Assembly: GCF_042683685.1 (NCBI RefSeq)
Contig: NZ_JBHUOP010000005.1
Coordinates: 1 to 64,000, forward strand
Source: Timonella corticicola
GTDB lineage: Bacteria > Actinomycetota > Actinomycetes > Actinomycetales > Cellulomonadaceae
Direction: 5' to 3'
Length of the DNA stretch: 64,000 nt
In this document: positions 1-9,466 of the stretch, piece after piece
Position numbering within the stretch: position 1 is the stretch's first letter
Layout of the letters: every line of letters starts with the position of its first letter
The notes under the pieces: model-generated
What the model saw: only the letters and a program-made list of their open reading frames with translations
What the model was told of the DNA's origin: nothing
Databases searched by the model: none
Translations under genes and position numbers: made by a program

Positions 1-216
1 GGGGTTCCGTCTTGGTCACCCGATGGGGTTCCGTCTTGGTCACCTGACGGGGTTCCGTCTTGGTCACCCGATGGGGTTCCGTCTTGGTCACCCGATGGGG
101 TTCCGTCTTGGTCACCTGACGGGGTTCCGTCTTGGTCACCCGATGGGGTTCCGTCTTGGTCACCCGATGGGGTTCCGTCTTGGTCACCTGACGGGGTTCC
201 GTCTTGGTCACCTGTC
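1..216. repeat. Nine tandem 24-bp units encoding GDQDGTPS in the surface protein
   Basis: Nine head-to-tail units start at 1, 25, 49, 73, 97, 121, 145, 169 and 193. Each encodes eight residues (GDQDGTPS) on the minus strand, in frame with the surface protein. Units differ only in the linker (cccgat or cctgac), and the two linkers follow a three-unit pattern. The array probably continues beyond the window start. It would form an acidic, flexible stalk. Confidence 0.95.
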
Positions 217-2075
217 TCGTTGCCGGTGTCAGGTTCTGTGATTGTGAGGATATGTGAGTCAGTACGGTCGGATTCGTCAATCGCGGTGACTGTGATTGCG
301 CCAACTGGAAAATTTTCCGTGGAGACCGTGGCCGTGAAATTACCTACATCGTCCACGGTCGCAGTGCCAATGATCAGATCTCCGTCCGCACCAGGAATAG
401 TCAACGTGACAGTCGATCCTGGCGTGAACCCGATACCAGAAACTTCAACATCTTCACCGTGTTCAACGGACTCTGGTTCGATTGTGAGTGCGGGATCAAC
501 CAAATCTGGCAACCTAATGAACGTATTTCCTAGGGAAACTCGCGCAAATTGGCTTGGAACTGATCGGAACAAACTAACCTCAAGAGCGGCATGGTTTTGC
601 CCCACCGAAGTGTAGGGATTCGGCGTGGCTAACTTACCGGTTTCGTTCTGTACGCCGTAAAGACTGTTCACACGGATTCCGATCAACTCTGAGAAAACCT
701 CGAGAACAGGATCTGTTAACGCAACGACAGGAACAATGAGTTGGTCCGTAATGTTACCGACAAGAGTGTCGCTGATCGAGTCATCGCCAAAGAATAAGGT
801 TTCTAAGGCCTCACCCAGCGGAGTCAGCAGTTCATTCGCAGGAACCGTTATACCGACTTCTTGGTACGCAAGAATTGTGTATGCTCTGATCGTTGCCGTG
901 TCTTCTTCACCTGAAATAATCTCCTCAAGTGTGCCCGCTACGGAAACTTCTAGACCAGCGCCAACCCCAAAATTCTCTTGTCTAGCAGTTACTGAAATCT
1001 CGAGTTCCACTGCGTTGAGGGCAAGTTGGACGGAGTCAGTGAGTTGTCTAGAAACTATGTCTAAGGCGTCTGAAACCGCTTCCGCAATTAAGGTCGCAGT
1101 TTCGTCGTCTATGAGGTCTGCGTTGTACGAGCGATCGTTGAGTTGTAGAAGTGAGTTCACATCAACTGAGACAGTACCATCAGCTATGTTGACCGAAACA
1201 TCATCTGTTCCGTAACTTGTCGACAAGATTTCATTGATAGTGTCGCGGATCTCGCTTCTGACCTCGACATTAATATCGAGTTCTGTCCCTAAGATGGCTA
1301 GGACAGGGTTTAGCAGATCAATAGCGGAAAGAGCGCTTTCAAATGCATCACTGACCGCTGAAACGGTTCCGTCAACAATGTCCCCTGCACTCTCGGCAAG
1401 GCTTGTACCAGCGGCTGCGATGCCGGGGATCTGAAAGTTCAGTTTTGCGTCTGCGATGTTGTAGTCTGTGGAGTTCACCAGCCTATCGGCTGTGGCTTCA
1501 GCTGACGCAGAAATCGCACCGAATTCGAGTTCGATGTTTCCGAGAGTTTCGGCGACTGCAGGAGCATATAATCCGAAAACCTCTGAAAGGTCGAAAGTGG
1601 CGTTACTGGGAAACTCTGACGCCTCATCGCCGACAGCAATGGCACCGGAGTTGGAGACCGCTCCGGACGCACCTCGAGCGGCTGTAGGGGTTGTTTGGGC
1701 AAACTGGTTTACTGCACCAACTGCCAAGATGCCTTGATCACCGAACAAGTTGATTTGACCGATGCTTAGTGAGAGTGCCTCGAACGCCTCAGCACCTAAA
1801 GGCTGTCGCTGAGTATCGGGCGTCGAGTCTAGTGGACGGCTGCGATACGCAGAACTGAGATTAGCGATGTTCTCTAGGTTGCCACCGAGGAGTGCCAGTT
1901 CAATGAAATCGCCTGAAGCTTCATGTGTCTGACTTGTGTCTGCAACTCGCGCTGTTGCGGGTGCAGCAGCCAGTGATAGTGCGCTGGCTGTAGATACGAC
2001 TGCGATCAGTCCTGTGATTTTCTTGGCCCAAGTTTTCAATCGAGGGCGGGGTGGGGGTGGGGCATGTGTCTTCAT
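1..2075 (-). CDS. Secreted surface protein, choice-of-anchor G type, C-terminus cut by window edge
   Basis: Reading from 2075 towards 1 there is no stop codon, so at least 691 residues are present and the C-terminus lies outside the window. The start ATG at 2075-2073 has an AAGGGA ribosome site 7 nt upstream. The N-terminus has a basic/proline stretch, then a hydrophobic segment ending in an AAAPATA-like cleavage site, so it is exported. The body (about residues 40-520) is rich in Ser/Asp/Ala with phrases such as GAVNQFAQTTPTAARGASGAVSNSGAI that I recognise from the actinobacterial choice-of-anchor G family. Residues about 535-600 look like an Ig-like domain (PALTIEPESVEHGEDVEVSG). It then enters acidic eight-residue repeats GDQDGTPS. 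In the family the missing end would carry a sortase or other anchor signal; that is inference. Confidence 0.75.
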   Translation of the reverse strand, partial: MKTHAPPPPRPRLKTWAKKITGLIAVVSTASALSLAAAPATARVADTSQTHEASGDFIELALLGGNLENIANLSSAYRSRPLDSTPDTQRQPLGAEAFEALSLSIGQINLFGDQGILAVGAVNQFAQTTPTAARGASGAVSNSGAIAVGDEASEFPSNATFDLSEVFGLYAPAVAETLGNIELEFGAISASAEATADRLVNSTDYNIADAKLNFQIPGIAAAGTSLAESAGDIVDGTVSAVSDAFESALSAIDLLNPVLAILGTELDINVEVRSEIRDTINEILSTSYGTDDVSVNIADGTVSVDVNSLLQLNDRSYNADLIDDETATLIAEAVSDALDIVSRQLTDSVQLALNAVELEISVTARQENFGVGAGLEVSVAGTLEEIISGEEDTATIRAYTILAYQEVGITVPANELLTPLGEALETLFFGDDSISDTLVGNITDQLIVPVVALTDPVLEVFSELIGIRVNSLYGVQNETGKLATPNPYTSVGQNHAALEVSLFRSVPSQFARVSLGNTFIRLPDLVDPALTIEPESVEHGEDVEVSGIGFTPGSTVTLTIPGADGDLIIGTATVDDVGNFTATVSTENFPVGAITVTAIDESDRTDSHILTITEPDTGNETGDQDGTPSGDQDGTPSGDQDGTPSGDQDGTPSGDQDGTPSGDQDGTPSGDQDGTPSGDQDGTPSGDQDGT

Positions 2076-2320
2076 GAGATTCCCTTCGAGTGCGATCTCG
2101 TACGAACTTGTCGTGAAAGCGAATGGAATGCGGCGTTGCATTCCTGCTGGGAATCTTATTAGGACCAAAGGCCTAAAGGGGTTTAAGGATGGGTGAAGAA
2201 ATTATGTCGACAAGCGTTTAACCGATACTGGTCTGCAAATATAAACAAGGCAATTAATCCCAATTCACCCACATTTTAATGTATTTTACATATAAAAATA
2301 ACATGCTTCATTAGTGAAAT
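2076..2320. promoter_or_regulatory. AT-rich gap upstream of the surface protein gene
   Basis: This gap lies between the start of the surface protein (minus strand) and the ilvD terminator. The part from about 2200 to 2320 is clearly more AT-rich than its surroundings. It must hold the surface gene promoter, but I do not see a convincing -35/-10 pair and found no gene. Confidence 0.3.
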
Positions 2321-2351
2321 AAAAAAGAGAGGCAACAATGTCGCCTCTCTT
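2321..2351 (-). terminator. Rho-independent terminator of ilvD
   Basis: A perfect 9-bp stem (2325-2333 with 2343-2351) and a 9-nt loop are followed, on the minus strand, by six T residues. It sits 23 nt after the ilvD stop codon. Confidence 0.9.
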
Positions 2352-2373
2352 TCTCAAGTAAATTACCGATAAA

Positions 2374-4230
2374 TTACCGGTATAATTTACTAACGTCTCG
2401 TACTGCGCCCTTGTCGGCGGAAAGTGCCATTGCGGCATAAGCGCGCAGTGCCGCGGAGACCTTACGCTCACGGTTCTTTGGCTGCCATGGGCGCTCGGAG
2501 GCCTCCATCTTGGCGCGACGCTCAGCGATGACCTCGTCTGGAACGAGCAGCGTGATGGAGCGTGAGTTCACGTCGATCTCGATCTCGTCATCGTTCTCGA
2601 TCAGACCGATCACACCACCGGCTGCCGCCTCGGGTGAGACGTGACCGATGGAGATACCGGAGGAACCACCGGAGAAGCGACCGTCGGTGATGAGTGCACA
2701 GACCTTGCCGAGGCCGCGTCCCTTGATGAACGAGGTGGGGTAGAGCATTTCCTGCATACCTGGACCACCGGCTGGTCCCTCGTAGCGGACAACCACGACG
2801 TGACCTGGAAGAACCTGCTTGGACAGGATCTTCTCCACGGCCTCTTCCTGAGACTCGCACACGAGCGCGCGGCCCTTGAAGTGGAAGACGTCTGGGTCAA
2901 CGCCGGCGGTCTTGAAGATAGCGCCGTCCTCGGCGATATTTCCGCGCAGTACGGCTAGACCGCCCTCGGCGGTGTAGGCGTGTTCAACGGAGCGGATGCA
3001 GCCACCTTCGGAGTCGGTGTCGAGCGATTCCCAGCGGTTATTCGTGGAGAATGCGAGGGTGGTGCGCACGCCACCGGGTGCGGCGTAGAACAACTCGGTT
3101 GCGACCGGGGTTGCCTTGCCTCCACGGATGTCCCAGTCGTCGAGCCATTCCTGCAGGGTGGGTGTGTGCACGGAGGTCACATTGGTTTCGAGTAGGCCGC
3201 CACGGTTCAACTCACCAAGCAGTGCGGGGATTCCACCTGCACGGTGGACATCCTCCATGTGGTAGTTCGGGTGGTTTGGAGCCACCTTGGAGATGCACGG
3301 TACGCGGCGTGAGATGTCCTCGATGTCCTCGAGGGTGAAGTCGAGTTCCGCTTCCTGTGCGGCTGCAAGGATGTGCAGCACGGTGTTGGTGGAACCGCCC
3401 ATTGCAACGTCGAGGGCCATTGCGTTGTTGAACGCTGCCTTGTTTGCGATGTTGCGGGGAAGGATCGAGTCGTCGTCCTCGAAGTAGTAGCGCTCCGCCA
3501 GGCGCACGATGGTGCGGCCCGCTTCCTCGAACAGGGCGCGGCGCTTCTCGTGGGTTGCCAAGGTCGAACCGTTGCCCGGGAGGGAAAGCCCGAGAGCTTC
3601 GGTCAGGCAGTTCATCGAGTTTGCGGTGAACATGCCGGAGCACGAACCACAGGTTGGGCAGGCAGCCTCTTCGACCTTGGCCAGCGCCTCATCCGACACG
3701 TTGTCGTCAGCGGAGTAGTTGATCGCGTTCACGAGGTTGAGGTGGGTCTTGGCAACACCGTCCGCAACGACGACCTTTCCAGCCTCCATGGGACCACCGG
3801 AGACGAAGATCACTGGAATGTTCAGACGCAGTGAGGCGTTGAGCATGCCCGGGGTGATCTTGTCACAGTTCGAGATACACACGATTGCGTCCGCGCAGTG
3901 GGCCTCAACCATGTATTCGACCGAGTCAGCGATCAGATCGCGGGATGGCAGTGAGTACAGCATGCCGCCGTGTCCCATGGCGATTCCGTCGTCCACGGCG
4001 ATGGTGTTGAACTCGCGGGGGATGCCGCCAGCGGCCTTGATCGCGTCGGAGACGATGCGTCCGACCGGCTGGAGGTGAGTGTGGCCTGGAACGAACTCGG
4101 TGAATGAGTTGGCAACTGCGATAATTGGCTTGCCAAAGTCATTACCGTCGACGCCGGCTGCGCGTAGTAGCGCTCGTGCACCGGCCATGTTCCTACCATG
4201 GGTAACTGTGCGGGATCGTAACTGTGGCAT
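2374..4230 (-). CDS. ilvD: Dihydroxy-acid dehydratase
   Basis: Dehydrates 2,3-dihydroxy-isovalerate and 2,3-dihydroxy-3-methylvalerate to the 2-oxo acids, the penultimate step of valine and isoleucine synthesis (cytosol). The protein is 618 residues, close to the E. coli length. It has the family N-terminus MPQLRSRTVTHGRNMAGARA and the Fe-S cluster cysteines in SNCDKITPGM and ACPTCGSCSGMFTANSMN. I chose ATG 4230 over an ATG 42 nt upstream because the family begins at MPQ and a GGAAG box precedes it. It is monocistronic, with its own terminator, and divergent from mfd. No attenuator peptide rich in branched-chain codons is visible in the 153-bp gap upstream. Confidence 0.97.
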   Translation of the reverse strand: MPQLRSRTVTHGRNMAGARALLRAAGVDGNDFGKPIIAVANSFTEFVPGHTHLQPVGRIVSDAIKAAGGIPREFNTIAVDDGIAMGHGGMLYSLPSRDLIADSVEYMVEAHCADAIVCISNCDKITPGMLNASLRLNIPVIFVSGGPMEAGKVVVADGVAKTHLNLVNAINYSADDNVSDEALAKVEEAACPTCGSCSGMFTANSMNCLTEALGLSLPGNGSTLATHEKRRALFEEAGRTIVRLAERYYFEDDDSILPRNIANKAAFNNAMALDVAMGGSTNTVLHILAAAQEAELDFTLEDIEDISRRVPCISKVAPNHPNYHMEDVHRAGGIPALLGELNRGGLLETNVTSVHTPTLQEWLDDWDIRGGKATPVATELFYAAPGGVRTTLAFSTNNRWESLDTDSEGGCIRSVEHAYTAEGGLAVLRGNIAEDGAIFKTAGVDPDVFHFKGRALVCESQEEAVEKILSKQVLPGHVVVVRYEGPAGGPGMQEMLYPTSFIKGRGLGKVCALITDGRFSGGSSGISIGHVSPEAAAGGVIGLIENDDEIEIDVNSRSITLLVPDEVIAERRAKMEASERPWQPKNRERKVSAALRAYAAMALSADKGAVRDVSKLYR

Positions 4231-4383
4231 CGGAGCACTTCCAACTTCAACTAGGGCAAAAAACCGATTCAACTATCGTAGTACTGTCCATAGGTTGGGC
4301 GCCTGTTTGTTCACTCACTGAAACAAATGTCCGGTTGGCCCGCAGCACTATCTGAGTAACTCAAGACATAAGAAAAGGTCGCA

Positions 4384-7300
4384 ATGAACCTCTCGGGAAT
4401 TATCCCAGCACTCTTAGAGGACAACGCCGCGCGGGAGGTCATTCATTCCGTCCCGGCGCGTGGAGCACTAAACGTCGTGGTGAGCCCCGGTGTGCGTGCG
4501 CCTCTGCTGGCCGCAATGGCGGGGGCACGGGCGAGTTCGGGGCCGATTCCGCAGATTTCCGACGAGCCCTCGCGTCCTGTGGTGATTGTCACGGCAACAG
4601 GTCGTGAGGCTGACGAGCTGACGAACGCTCTGCGCTGTTATCTGCCATACGAGTCCGTTGCGTCCCTGCCTGCGTGGGAGACGCTGCCGCACGAGCGTCT
4701 GTCGCCACGCGCGGACACCGTGGCACGCCGCTTGGCCGTGTTCCGCAGGCTCGCTCACCCAACTGACGAGGGGATGACCGGACGGATCCGGGCACTTGTG
4801 ATGCCGGTGCGTGCGCTGTTGCAGCCGGTTGTGGCTGGTTTGGGCGACCTCGAACCCGTACGCCTTCGAGCGGGAGATTCAGCAGACCTTTCCGAGGTGG
4901 CGGAAGCGCTAGCCAATGCGGCCTACGCTCGGGTGGACATGGTGGAGCGCCGCGGCGAGTTCGCGGTGCGCGGTGGCATCCTCGATGTCTTTCCTCCGAC
5001 CGAGGCACATCCGTTGCGCGTGGAGTTCTGGGGCGATGAGGTTGAGGAGATCCGTAGTTTCGCGGTGGCCGACCAGCGCTCGCTTGAGATCGCCGAACAG
5101 GGTCTGTGGGCTCCGCCCTGTCGCGAGTTGCTGCTGACTGAGCAGGTGCGGGAACGGGCCGCTGAACTCGCGCAGACCTCAAGTGGCGGCGCCGCCGAGA
5201 TGCTTGAGAAACTTGCGCACGGTGTTGCGGTTGAGGGCATGGAATCCCTTGCCCCGGCACTCGTGCAGAAGATGGTTCCCGTCGCCGACCTACTCGACCC
5301 CGAATCGCTCATTGTGCTCTGTGATCCCGAACGTATTCGGCGCCGGGCGCACGATCTGGTGGCAACGACCGAGGAGTTCCTCGCTGCAGCGTGGACTGGG
5401 GCTGCGGCTGGCGGAAAAACCCCAATCGATCTGTCCGCAGCATCGTTCCTGACGCTTGAGCAGGCTGAATACATCGCCTCCCAGCGTTCGCTTGGCTGGT
5501 GGGGTTTTGCCTCGTTCGGCCTCGGTGCGACGCCATTCCCTGAGGGCATGAGCGAGGAAGAGGCCCGCGAAGCCGACCTAGAGAAGCAACTGTTCGAGTC
5601 CCTGCAACAGGACGGAATCGAGCCCGCACGGGTACTGAAGATCAATGCCCGCGACGTGGAAACCTACCGCGGAGATCTCGACCGGGCGCTCGAAGACGTC
5701 AAATCACTGCAACGTGCAGGTTGGCGTCTGGTCATGGCGGCCGAGGGGCCGGGACCAGCTAAGCGACTCGTCGATAATTTTGGAAAACTCGATGTTCCAG
5801 CACGCCTCGACACAGACCTGACCGGTGATATTGAGGCTGGTGTCGTCCATGTGATCCCGTTCCCGGCAGGGACGGGATTCGTGGCCACTGACCTGCAGTT
5901 CGCGCTGTTCTCCGAGGCGGATCTCACTGGGCGCGTCGGAACCTCAACGCGCGACATGCGCAAGATGCCATCCAAACGACGCAATGTCGTGGACCCGCTG
6001 CAACTGCGCACCGGCGACTTCGTGGTGCACGAACAGCACGGTGTGGGCCGATTCATTGAGTTGACGCAGCGCGCGCTTGGCGGTGCGAATGCGGCCATAC
6101 GTGAGTACATGGTGATCGAATACGCGGCATCCCGCAAGGGGCAGCCCGCCGACCGCCTGTTCGTGCCGATGGACCAACTCGACCAGATCACAAAGTACAC
6201 GGGCGGCGAGGCACCAACCGTCAACAAGATGGGCGGCTCGGACTGGCAGAAAACCAAGTCCCGCGCCCGCAAGGCGATCCGGGAGATTGCGGGCGAACTG
6301 ATCCGCCTGTACTCGGCGCGTCAGGCGACGCAGGGACACGCGTTCGCGCCAGACACCCCCTGGCAGCGTGAACTCGAAGATGCCTTCGCGTACATCGAAA
6401 CCCCAGACCAGTTGGCCACGATCGACGAGGTCAAAGCCGACATGGAGAAGGAACTCCCCATGGACCGCCTCATCTGTGGTGACGTCGGGTACGGTAAAAC
6501 CGAGATCGCGGTGCGCGCCGCGTTCAAGGCCGTGCAGGATGGCAAGCAGGTTGCGGTTCTCGTGCCCACAACCCTGCTCGTGCAGCAGCACTACGACACC
6601 TTCTCCGAGCGCTACGCCGGATTCCCCGTGACCGTGAAGGCGCTCTCGCGCTTCCAGTCCGACAAAGAGGCAAAGGCTATTCTCGACGACCTGTCCAAGG
6701 GCAAGGTCGATGTTGTGATCGGTACCCACCGCCTGCTCTCAGGATCGGTGCACTTCAAGGACTTGGGGCTTGTGATCATCGATGAGGAACAGAGGTTCGG
6801 GGTCGAGCACAAGGAAACCCTCAAGCAACTGCGGACCAACGTGGACGTGCTCGCGATGAGCGCAACCCCGATTCCGCGCACCCTTGAGATGGCCGTGACC
6901 GGTATCCGCGAGATGTCTACACTGGCCACACCGCCAGAGGAACGCCACCCGGTCCTGACCTACGTGGGTGCCTACGAGGACAAACAGATCGTCGCAGCGA
7001 TTCGGCGTGAACTGCTCCGCGAAGGCCAGGTGTTCTATGTCCACAACAAGGTCGACTCGATCAACCGCACCGCCTCGCACCTGATGGAACTCGTTCCCGA
7101 GGCCCGCGTGCGCGTGGCCCACGGAAAGATGAGCGAACACGAACTGGAACAGGTCATCCTCGACTTCTGGGAGAAGAAGTTCGACGTGCTCGTGTCCACC
7201 ACGATCATCGAGACCGGCCTCGACATCTCGAACGCCAACACCCTGATCGTGGAACGCTCCGACCGTCTCGGACTATCCCAGTTGCACCAGTTGCGCGGCC

Positions 7301-8070
7301 GCGTTGGCCGTGGCCGCGAACGCGCCTACGCCTACTTCCTGTACCCGCCCGAGAAGCCACTGACCGACACCGCGCACGACCGTCTCGCCACAATCGCGGC
7401 GAACACCGACCTTGGTGCCGGTATGGCCGTCGCGATGAAGGACCTAGAGATCCGTGGTGCCGGTAACCTGCTCGGCGGCGAACAGTCCGGTCACATCGCA
7501 GGGGTCGGGTTCGACCTGTACGTGCGCATGGTCGGCGAGGCCGTGAGCGCGTTCAAGGGCGAATACACCCAAGAGGTTCCCGAGGTATCCATCGAGTTGC
7601 CAATCGACGCTCACATACCGCACGAGTACATCGGGGGAGAGCGACTGCGGCTTGAGGCGTACCGGAAGATTGCGGAGGCAACGACCGAGGAACAACTCGA
7701 GTTCATCCGCACCGAACTGCTCGACCGCTACGGTTTGTTGCCTGAGCCCGTCAACAACCTGTTCCTTGTGGCTTCGTTCCGTAATTTCGTGCGCTCGGTG
7801 GGCGTTCATGATGTAACCGTTCAGGGCAAGTACGTACGCTTTGGCCCGGTCGAGTTGCCTGAGTCCGCGACCCTACGGCTCAAGCGGATCTACCCCGGTT
7901 CGATGATCAAGACCGCCGTGCGCACCGTGCTCGTGCCATATCCAACGACCTCCCGCATCGGCGGCAAGCCACTGCGGGGCGAGGAGATCATCGACTGGGC
8001 GCGCCAGTTCATCCGCATTATCGTGCAGGGCGATGTGGGCGCTGCGGCGGAGGCCGGCACACGACGCTAG
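4384..8070 (+). CDS. mfd: Transcription-repair coupling factor
   Basis: Removes RNA polymerase stalled at DNA lesions and recruits UvrA/UvrB. The 1228-residue protein has the full domain order: UvrB-like N-terminal half, RNA-polymerase-interaction domain around residue 540 (RTGDFVVHEQHGVGRF), superfamily-2 helicase with Walker A GDVGYGKTE near residue 699 and Walker B DEEQRFG near 800, LSATPIPRTL, then the TRG and C-terminal UvrA-binding regions. An AGAAAAGG box precedes the ATG. In many actinomycetes mfd is followed by mazG and eno. Here 15 kb of transporter, amylase and other accessory genes lie between mfd and mazG, which suggests insertion or rearrangement. Confidence 0.97.
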   Translation: MNLSGIIPALLEDNAAREVIHSVPARGALNVVVSPGVRAPLLAAMAGARASSGPIPQISDEPSRPVVIVTATGREADELTNALRCYLPYESVASLPAWETLPHERLSPRADTVARRLAVFRRLAHPTDEGMTGRIRALVMPVRALLQPVVAGLGDLEPVRLRAGDSADLSEVAEALANAAYARVDMVERRGEFAVRGGILDVFPPTEAHPLRVEFWGDEVEEIRSFAVADQRSLEIAEQGLWAPPCRELLLTEQVRERAAELAQTSSGGAAEMLEKLAHGVAVEGMESLAPALVQKMVPVADLLDPESLIVLCDPERIRRRAHDLVATTEEFLAAAWTGAAAGGKTPIDLSAASFLTLEQAEYIASQRSLGWWGFASFGLGATPFPEGMSEEEAREADLEKQLFESLQQDGIEPARVLKINARDVETYRGDLDRALEDVKSLQRAGWRLVMAAEGPGPAKRLVDNFGKLDVPARLDTDLTGDIEAGVVHVIPFPAGTGFVATDLQFALFSEADLTGRVGTSTRDMRKMPSKRRNVVDPLQLRTGDFVVHEQHGVGRFIELTQRALGGANAAIREYMVIEYAASRKGQPADRLFVPMDQLDQITKYTGGEAPTVNKMGGSDWQKTKSRARKAIREIAGELIRLYSARQATQGHAFAPDTPWQRELEDAFAYIETPDQLATIDEVKADMEKELPMDRLICGDVGYGKTEIAVRAAFKAVQDGKQVAVLVPTTLLVQQHYDTFSERYAGFPVTVKALSRFQSDKEAKAILDDLSKGKVDVVIGTHRLLSGSVHFKDLGLVIIDEEQRFGVEHKETLKQLRTNVDVLAMSATPIPRTLEMAVTGIREMSTLATPPEERHPVLTYVGAYEDKQIVAAIRRELLREGQVFYVHNKVDSINRTASHLMELVPEARVRVAHGKMSEHELEQVILDFWEKKFDVLVSTTIIETGLDISNANTLIVERSDRLGLSQLHQLRGRVGRGRERAYAYFLYPPEKPLTDTAHDRLATIAANTDLGAGMAVAMKDLEIRGAGNLLGGEQSGHIAGVGFDLYVRMVGEAVSAFKGEYTQEVPEVSIELPIDAHIPHEYIGGERLRLEAYRKIAEATTEEQLEFIRTELLDRYGLLPEPVNNLFLVASFRNFVRSVGVHDVTVQGKYVRFGPVELPESATLRLKRIYPGSMIKTAVRTVLVPYPTTSRIGGKPLRGEEIIDWARQFIRIIVQGDVGAAAEAGTRR

Positions 8071-8087
8071 CGCTGTTTATATGGCCG

Positions 8088-8123
8088 ACGAGCCTGCTGC
8101 ACTACCTGCGGCAGGCTCGTTTG
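8088..8123 (+). terminator. Terminator of mfd
   Basis: A 10-bp perfect stem (8088-8097 with 8111-8120) can be extended inward by four more pairs. It is followed by a short T tract and begins 18 nt after the mfd stop codon. Confidence 0.8.
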
Positions 8124-8341
8124 CGTATTGAACAGGCTGGGCCAGGAAATACCGGAAATTACATCGCTCCAAACTTCACCAAATGGTTGACAACCTCTAG
8201 CGCATTCCATTAGAACGCGCGCGCTTAAGAGGAATGATTGTAGTTACGCAACTTATAGAATGGTGACTTCTCCTGTAGAGAATTTGTGGTACATTTCATA
8301 AAGTCATTTATGTCATGCAAAAACGAACGAAAAGAGGGGAA

Positions 8342-8800
8342 ATGTTTGAGAGCATTAAGCGCATCGACGATCGCGTGCCATCAAATCTAGCCGGTCCAAC
8401 CGGCGGCACACTGAAACTCGTGTGGGCACTCATTTGTGCAGTCTTGGCGTCTGCGATCGTTATCGCTGTGGCGCAACCAGCATCCGCAGCCTACACGACT
8501 TACGCCAATCATGTTCCAAAAGCACACGGGTCCACCATCACCAGTAGCGCCTACACAAACATCAATGGCGGGCGCGTAGGAGCGCGAGGCATCGGTATAT
8601 CTGAGATCTTCCTTCAGATCAGAACGTTCAACTCGCACCCTGGGTACAAACTTCATGGTCAAGCGTCAGGCCCCGTGCCAGGTTATGTCTATCTTTATCA
8701 TCCTCGAGTCAGTGGCGCTTCGTACAGTCAGTGCAATTGGTACTTCTCGTTCCAATACAACATTGGCAATGTGCCTCTAACATGCCAGTTGAGCCGATGA
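8342..8800 (+). CDS. Small secreted protein of unknown function
   Basis: 152 residues. ATG 8342 follows a strong AGAGGGGA box at 8333-8340; an in-frame ATG at 8315 has no ribosome site. Residues about 20-45 form a signal peptide (WALICAVLASAIVIAVAQ) with a PASAA-type cleavage site. The mature part, about 105 residues, is rich in Gly, Ser, Tyr and aromatic residues and has two cysteines near the C-terminus (SQCNWYFSFQYN and PLTCQLSR) that could form a disulfide. I do not recognise the family. It leads a three-gene run with 37- and 2-bp gaps, so the three products probably act together outside or at the membrane. A lactococcin-972-like bacteriocin was considered and not supported. Confidence 0.75.
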   Translation: MFESIKRIDDRVPSNLAGPTGGTLKLVWALICAVLASAIVIAVAQPASAAYTTYANHVPKAHGSTITSSAYTNINGGRVGARGIGISEIFLQIRTFNSHPGYKLHGQASGPVPGYVYLYHPRVSGASYSQCNWYFSFQYNIGNVPLTCQLSR

Positions 8801-8837
8801 CTTTGCGTCCGCAAAAAACCACAAAAGGAGATCACAA

Positions 8838-9464
8838 ATGAAGATGCGATCAATTACGGCCGTTATCGCCTTGAGTGCTTTTGCCTCGATGGGTATCGCC
8901 GTTGCACACGCGGACAGCCGATCGGCCCTTGCTGACGCGCAGCCCAGTGCGCTCGTTCCGCTTCTGGCCGAGTCTCGCAGTACAAACCAACCGGTTCCAG
9001 AACTGATCGACCTAGAAGATACAGAAATTCTATCTTCTTCGGTAAGGTACGTCGGAGATTCAGACCTAGGAAAGCACTGGGTTGGTTCCGACAATGAATC
9101 TAACATCTGTGTCATCACGGAAATGACTGATGACCTCGGTGCAGCGAACGTGGGCGGAATTGCGTGCACTCCGCGTGAAGATTTCTTTCAGCGGGGCTTA
9201 ACGCTCAGGTTAGAAGAGGGCGGAGGCGAAGGAGTCGTTTCACACCTCCTACCTTCAGATGCTAAGGCCCCAGAACTAGAACAATCGGGTACTGCAGCAA
9301 ACTCTCGTCACAGTGGTGAGGACATTGAGGTCATCGAGCAGAGTGACACGACCCTTCTGGTGCTCAGCACTGATTCAGCAGACCAGCGTGGATCTATTGA
9401 AGTCCAGCGGAGCACGGAGTTAGGTGAGTTGAAACTTAGCCCGCTGACGGGAAGCTTGCGATAA
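8838..9464 (+). CDS. Secreted protein of unknown function
   Basis: 208 residues with a clear signal peptide (ITAVIALSAFASMGIAVAHA, cleaved before DSR) and an AAAAGGAGA ribosome site. The middle part, NICVITEMTDD...VGGIACTPREDFFQRGLTLRL, resembles a pattern I know from many actinobacterial exported proteins: an aromatic-rich segment, a single Cys before hydrophobics, then a second Cys in a CTPxxxF context. No enzymatic motif is visible. It is 37 bp after the first secreted gene and 2 bp before a membrane-protein gene, so it is probably the second gene of one operon. Confidence 0.75.
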   Translation: MKMRSITAVIALSAFASMGIAVAHADSRSALADAQPSALVPLLAESRSTNQPVPELIDLEDTEILSSSVRYVGDSDLGKHWVGSDNESNICVITEMTDDLGAANVGGIACTPREDFFQRGLTLRLEEGGGEGVVSHLLPSDAKAPELEQSGTAANSRHSGEDIEVIEQSDTTLLVLSTDSADQRGSIEVQRSTELGELKLSPLTGSLR

Positions 9465-9466
9465 GA

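Noticed and set aside
1..216. Regular 24-bp repeats resembling a CRISPR array
   Set aside because: The units are directly adjacent with no variable spacers and encode an in-frame eight-residue repeat of a surface protein.
2641..4321. Several plus-strand open frames of 60-150 codons across ilvD
   Set aside because: They are antisense shadows of a highly conserved gene in GC-rich DNA, with no ribosome sites or family matches.
4231..4383. Branched-chain amino acid attenuator or T-box before ilvD
   Set aside because: No short ORF rich in Ile, Leu or Val codons and no terminator/antiterminator pair is visible in the 153-bp gap.
8342..8800. Small secreted protein as a lactococcin-972-like bacteriocin
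   Set aside because: Size, signal and neighbouring membrane gene are suggestive, but the mature sequence lacks the family's Trp/Tyr pattern and the membrane neighbour is not the usual seven-span protein with an ABC ATPase.
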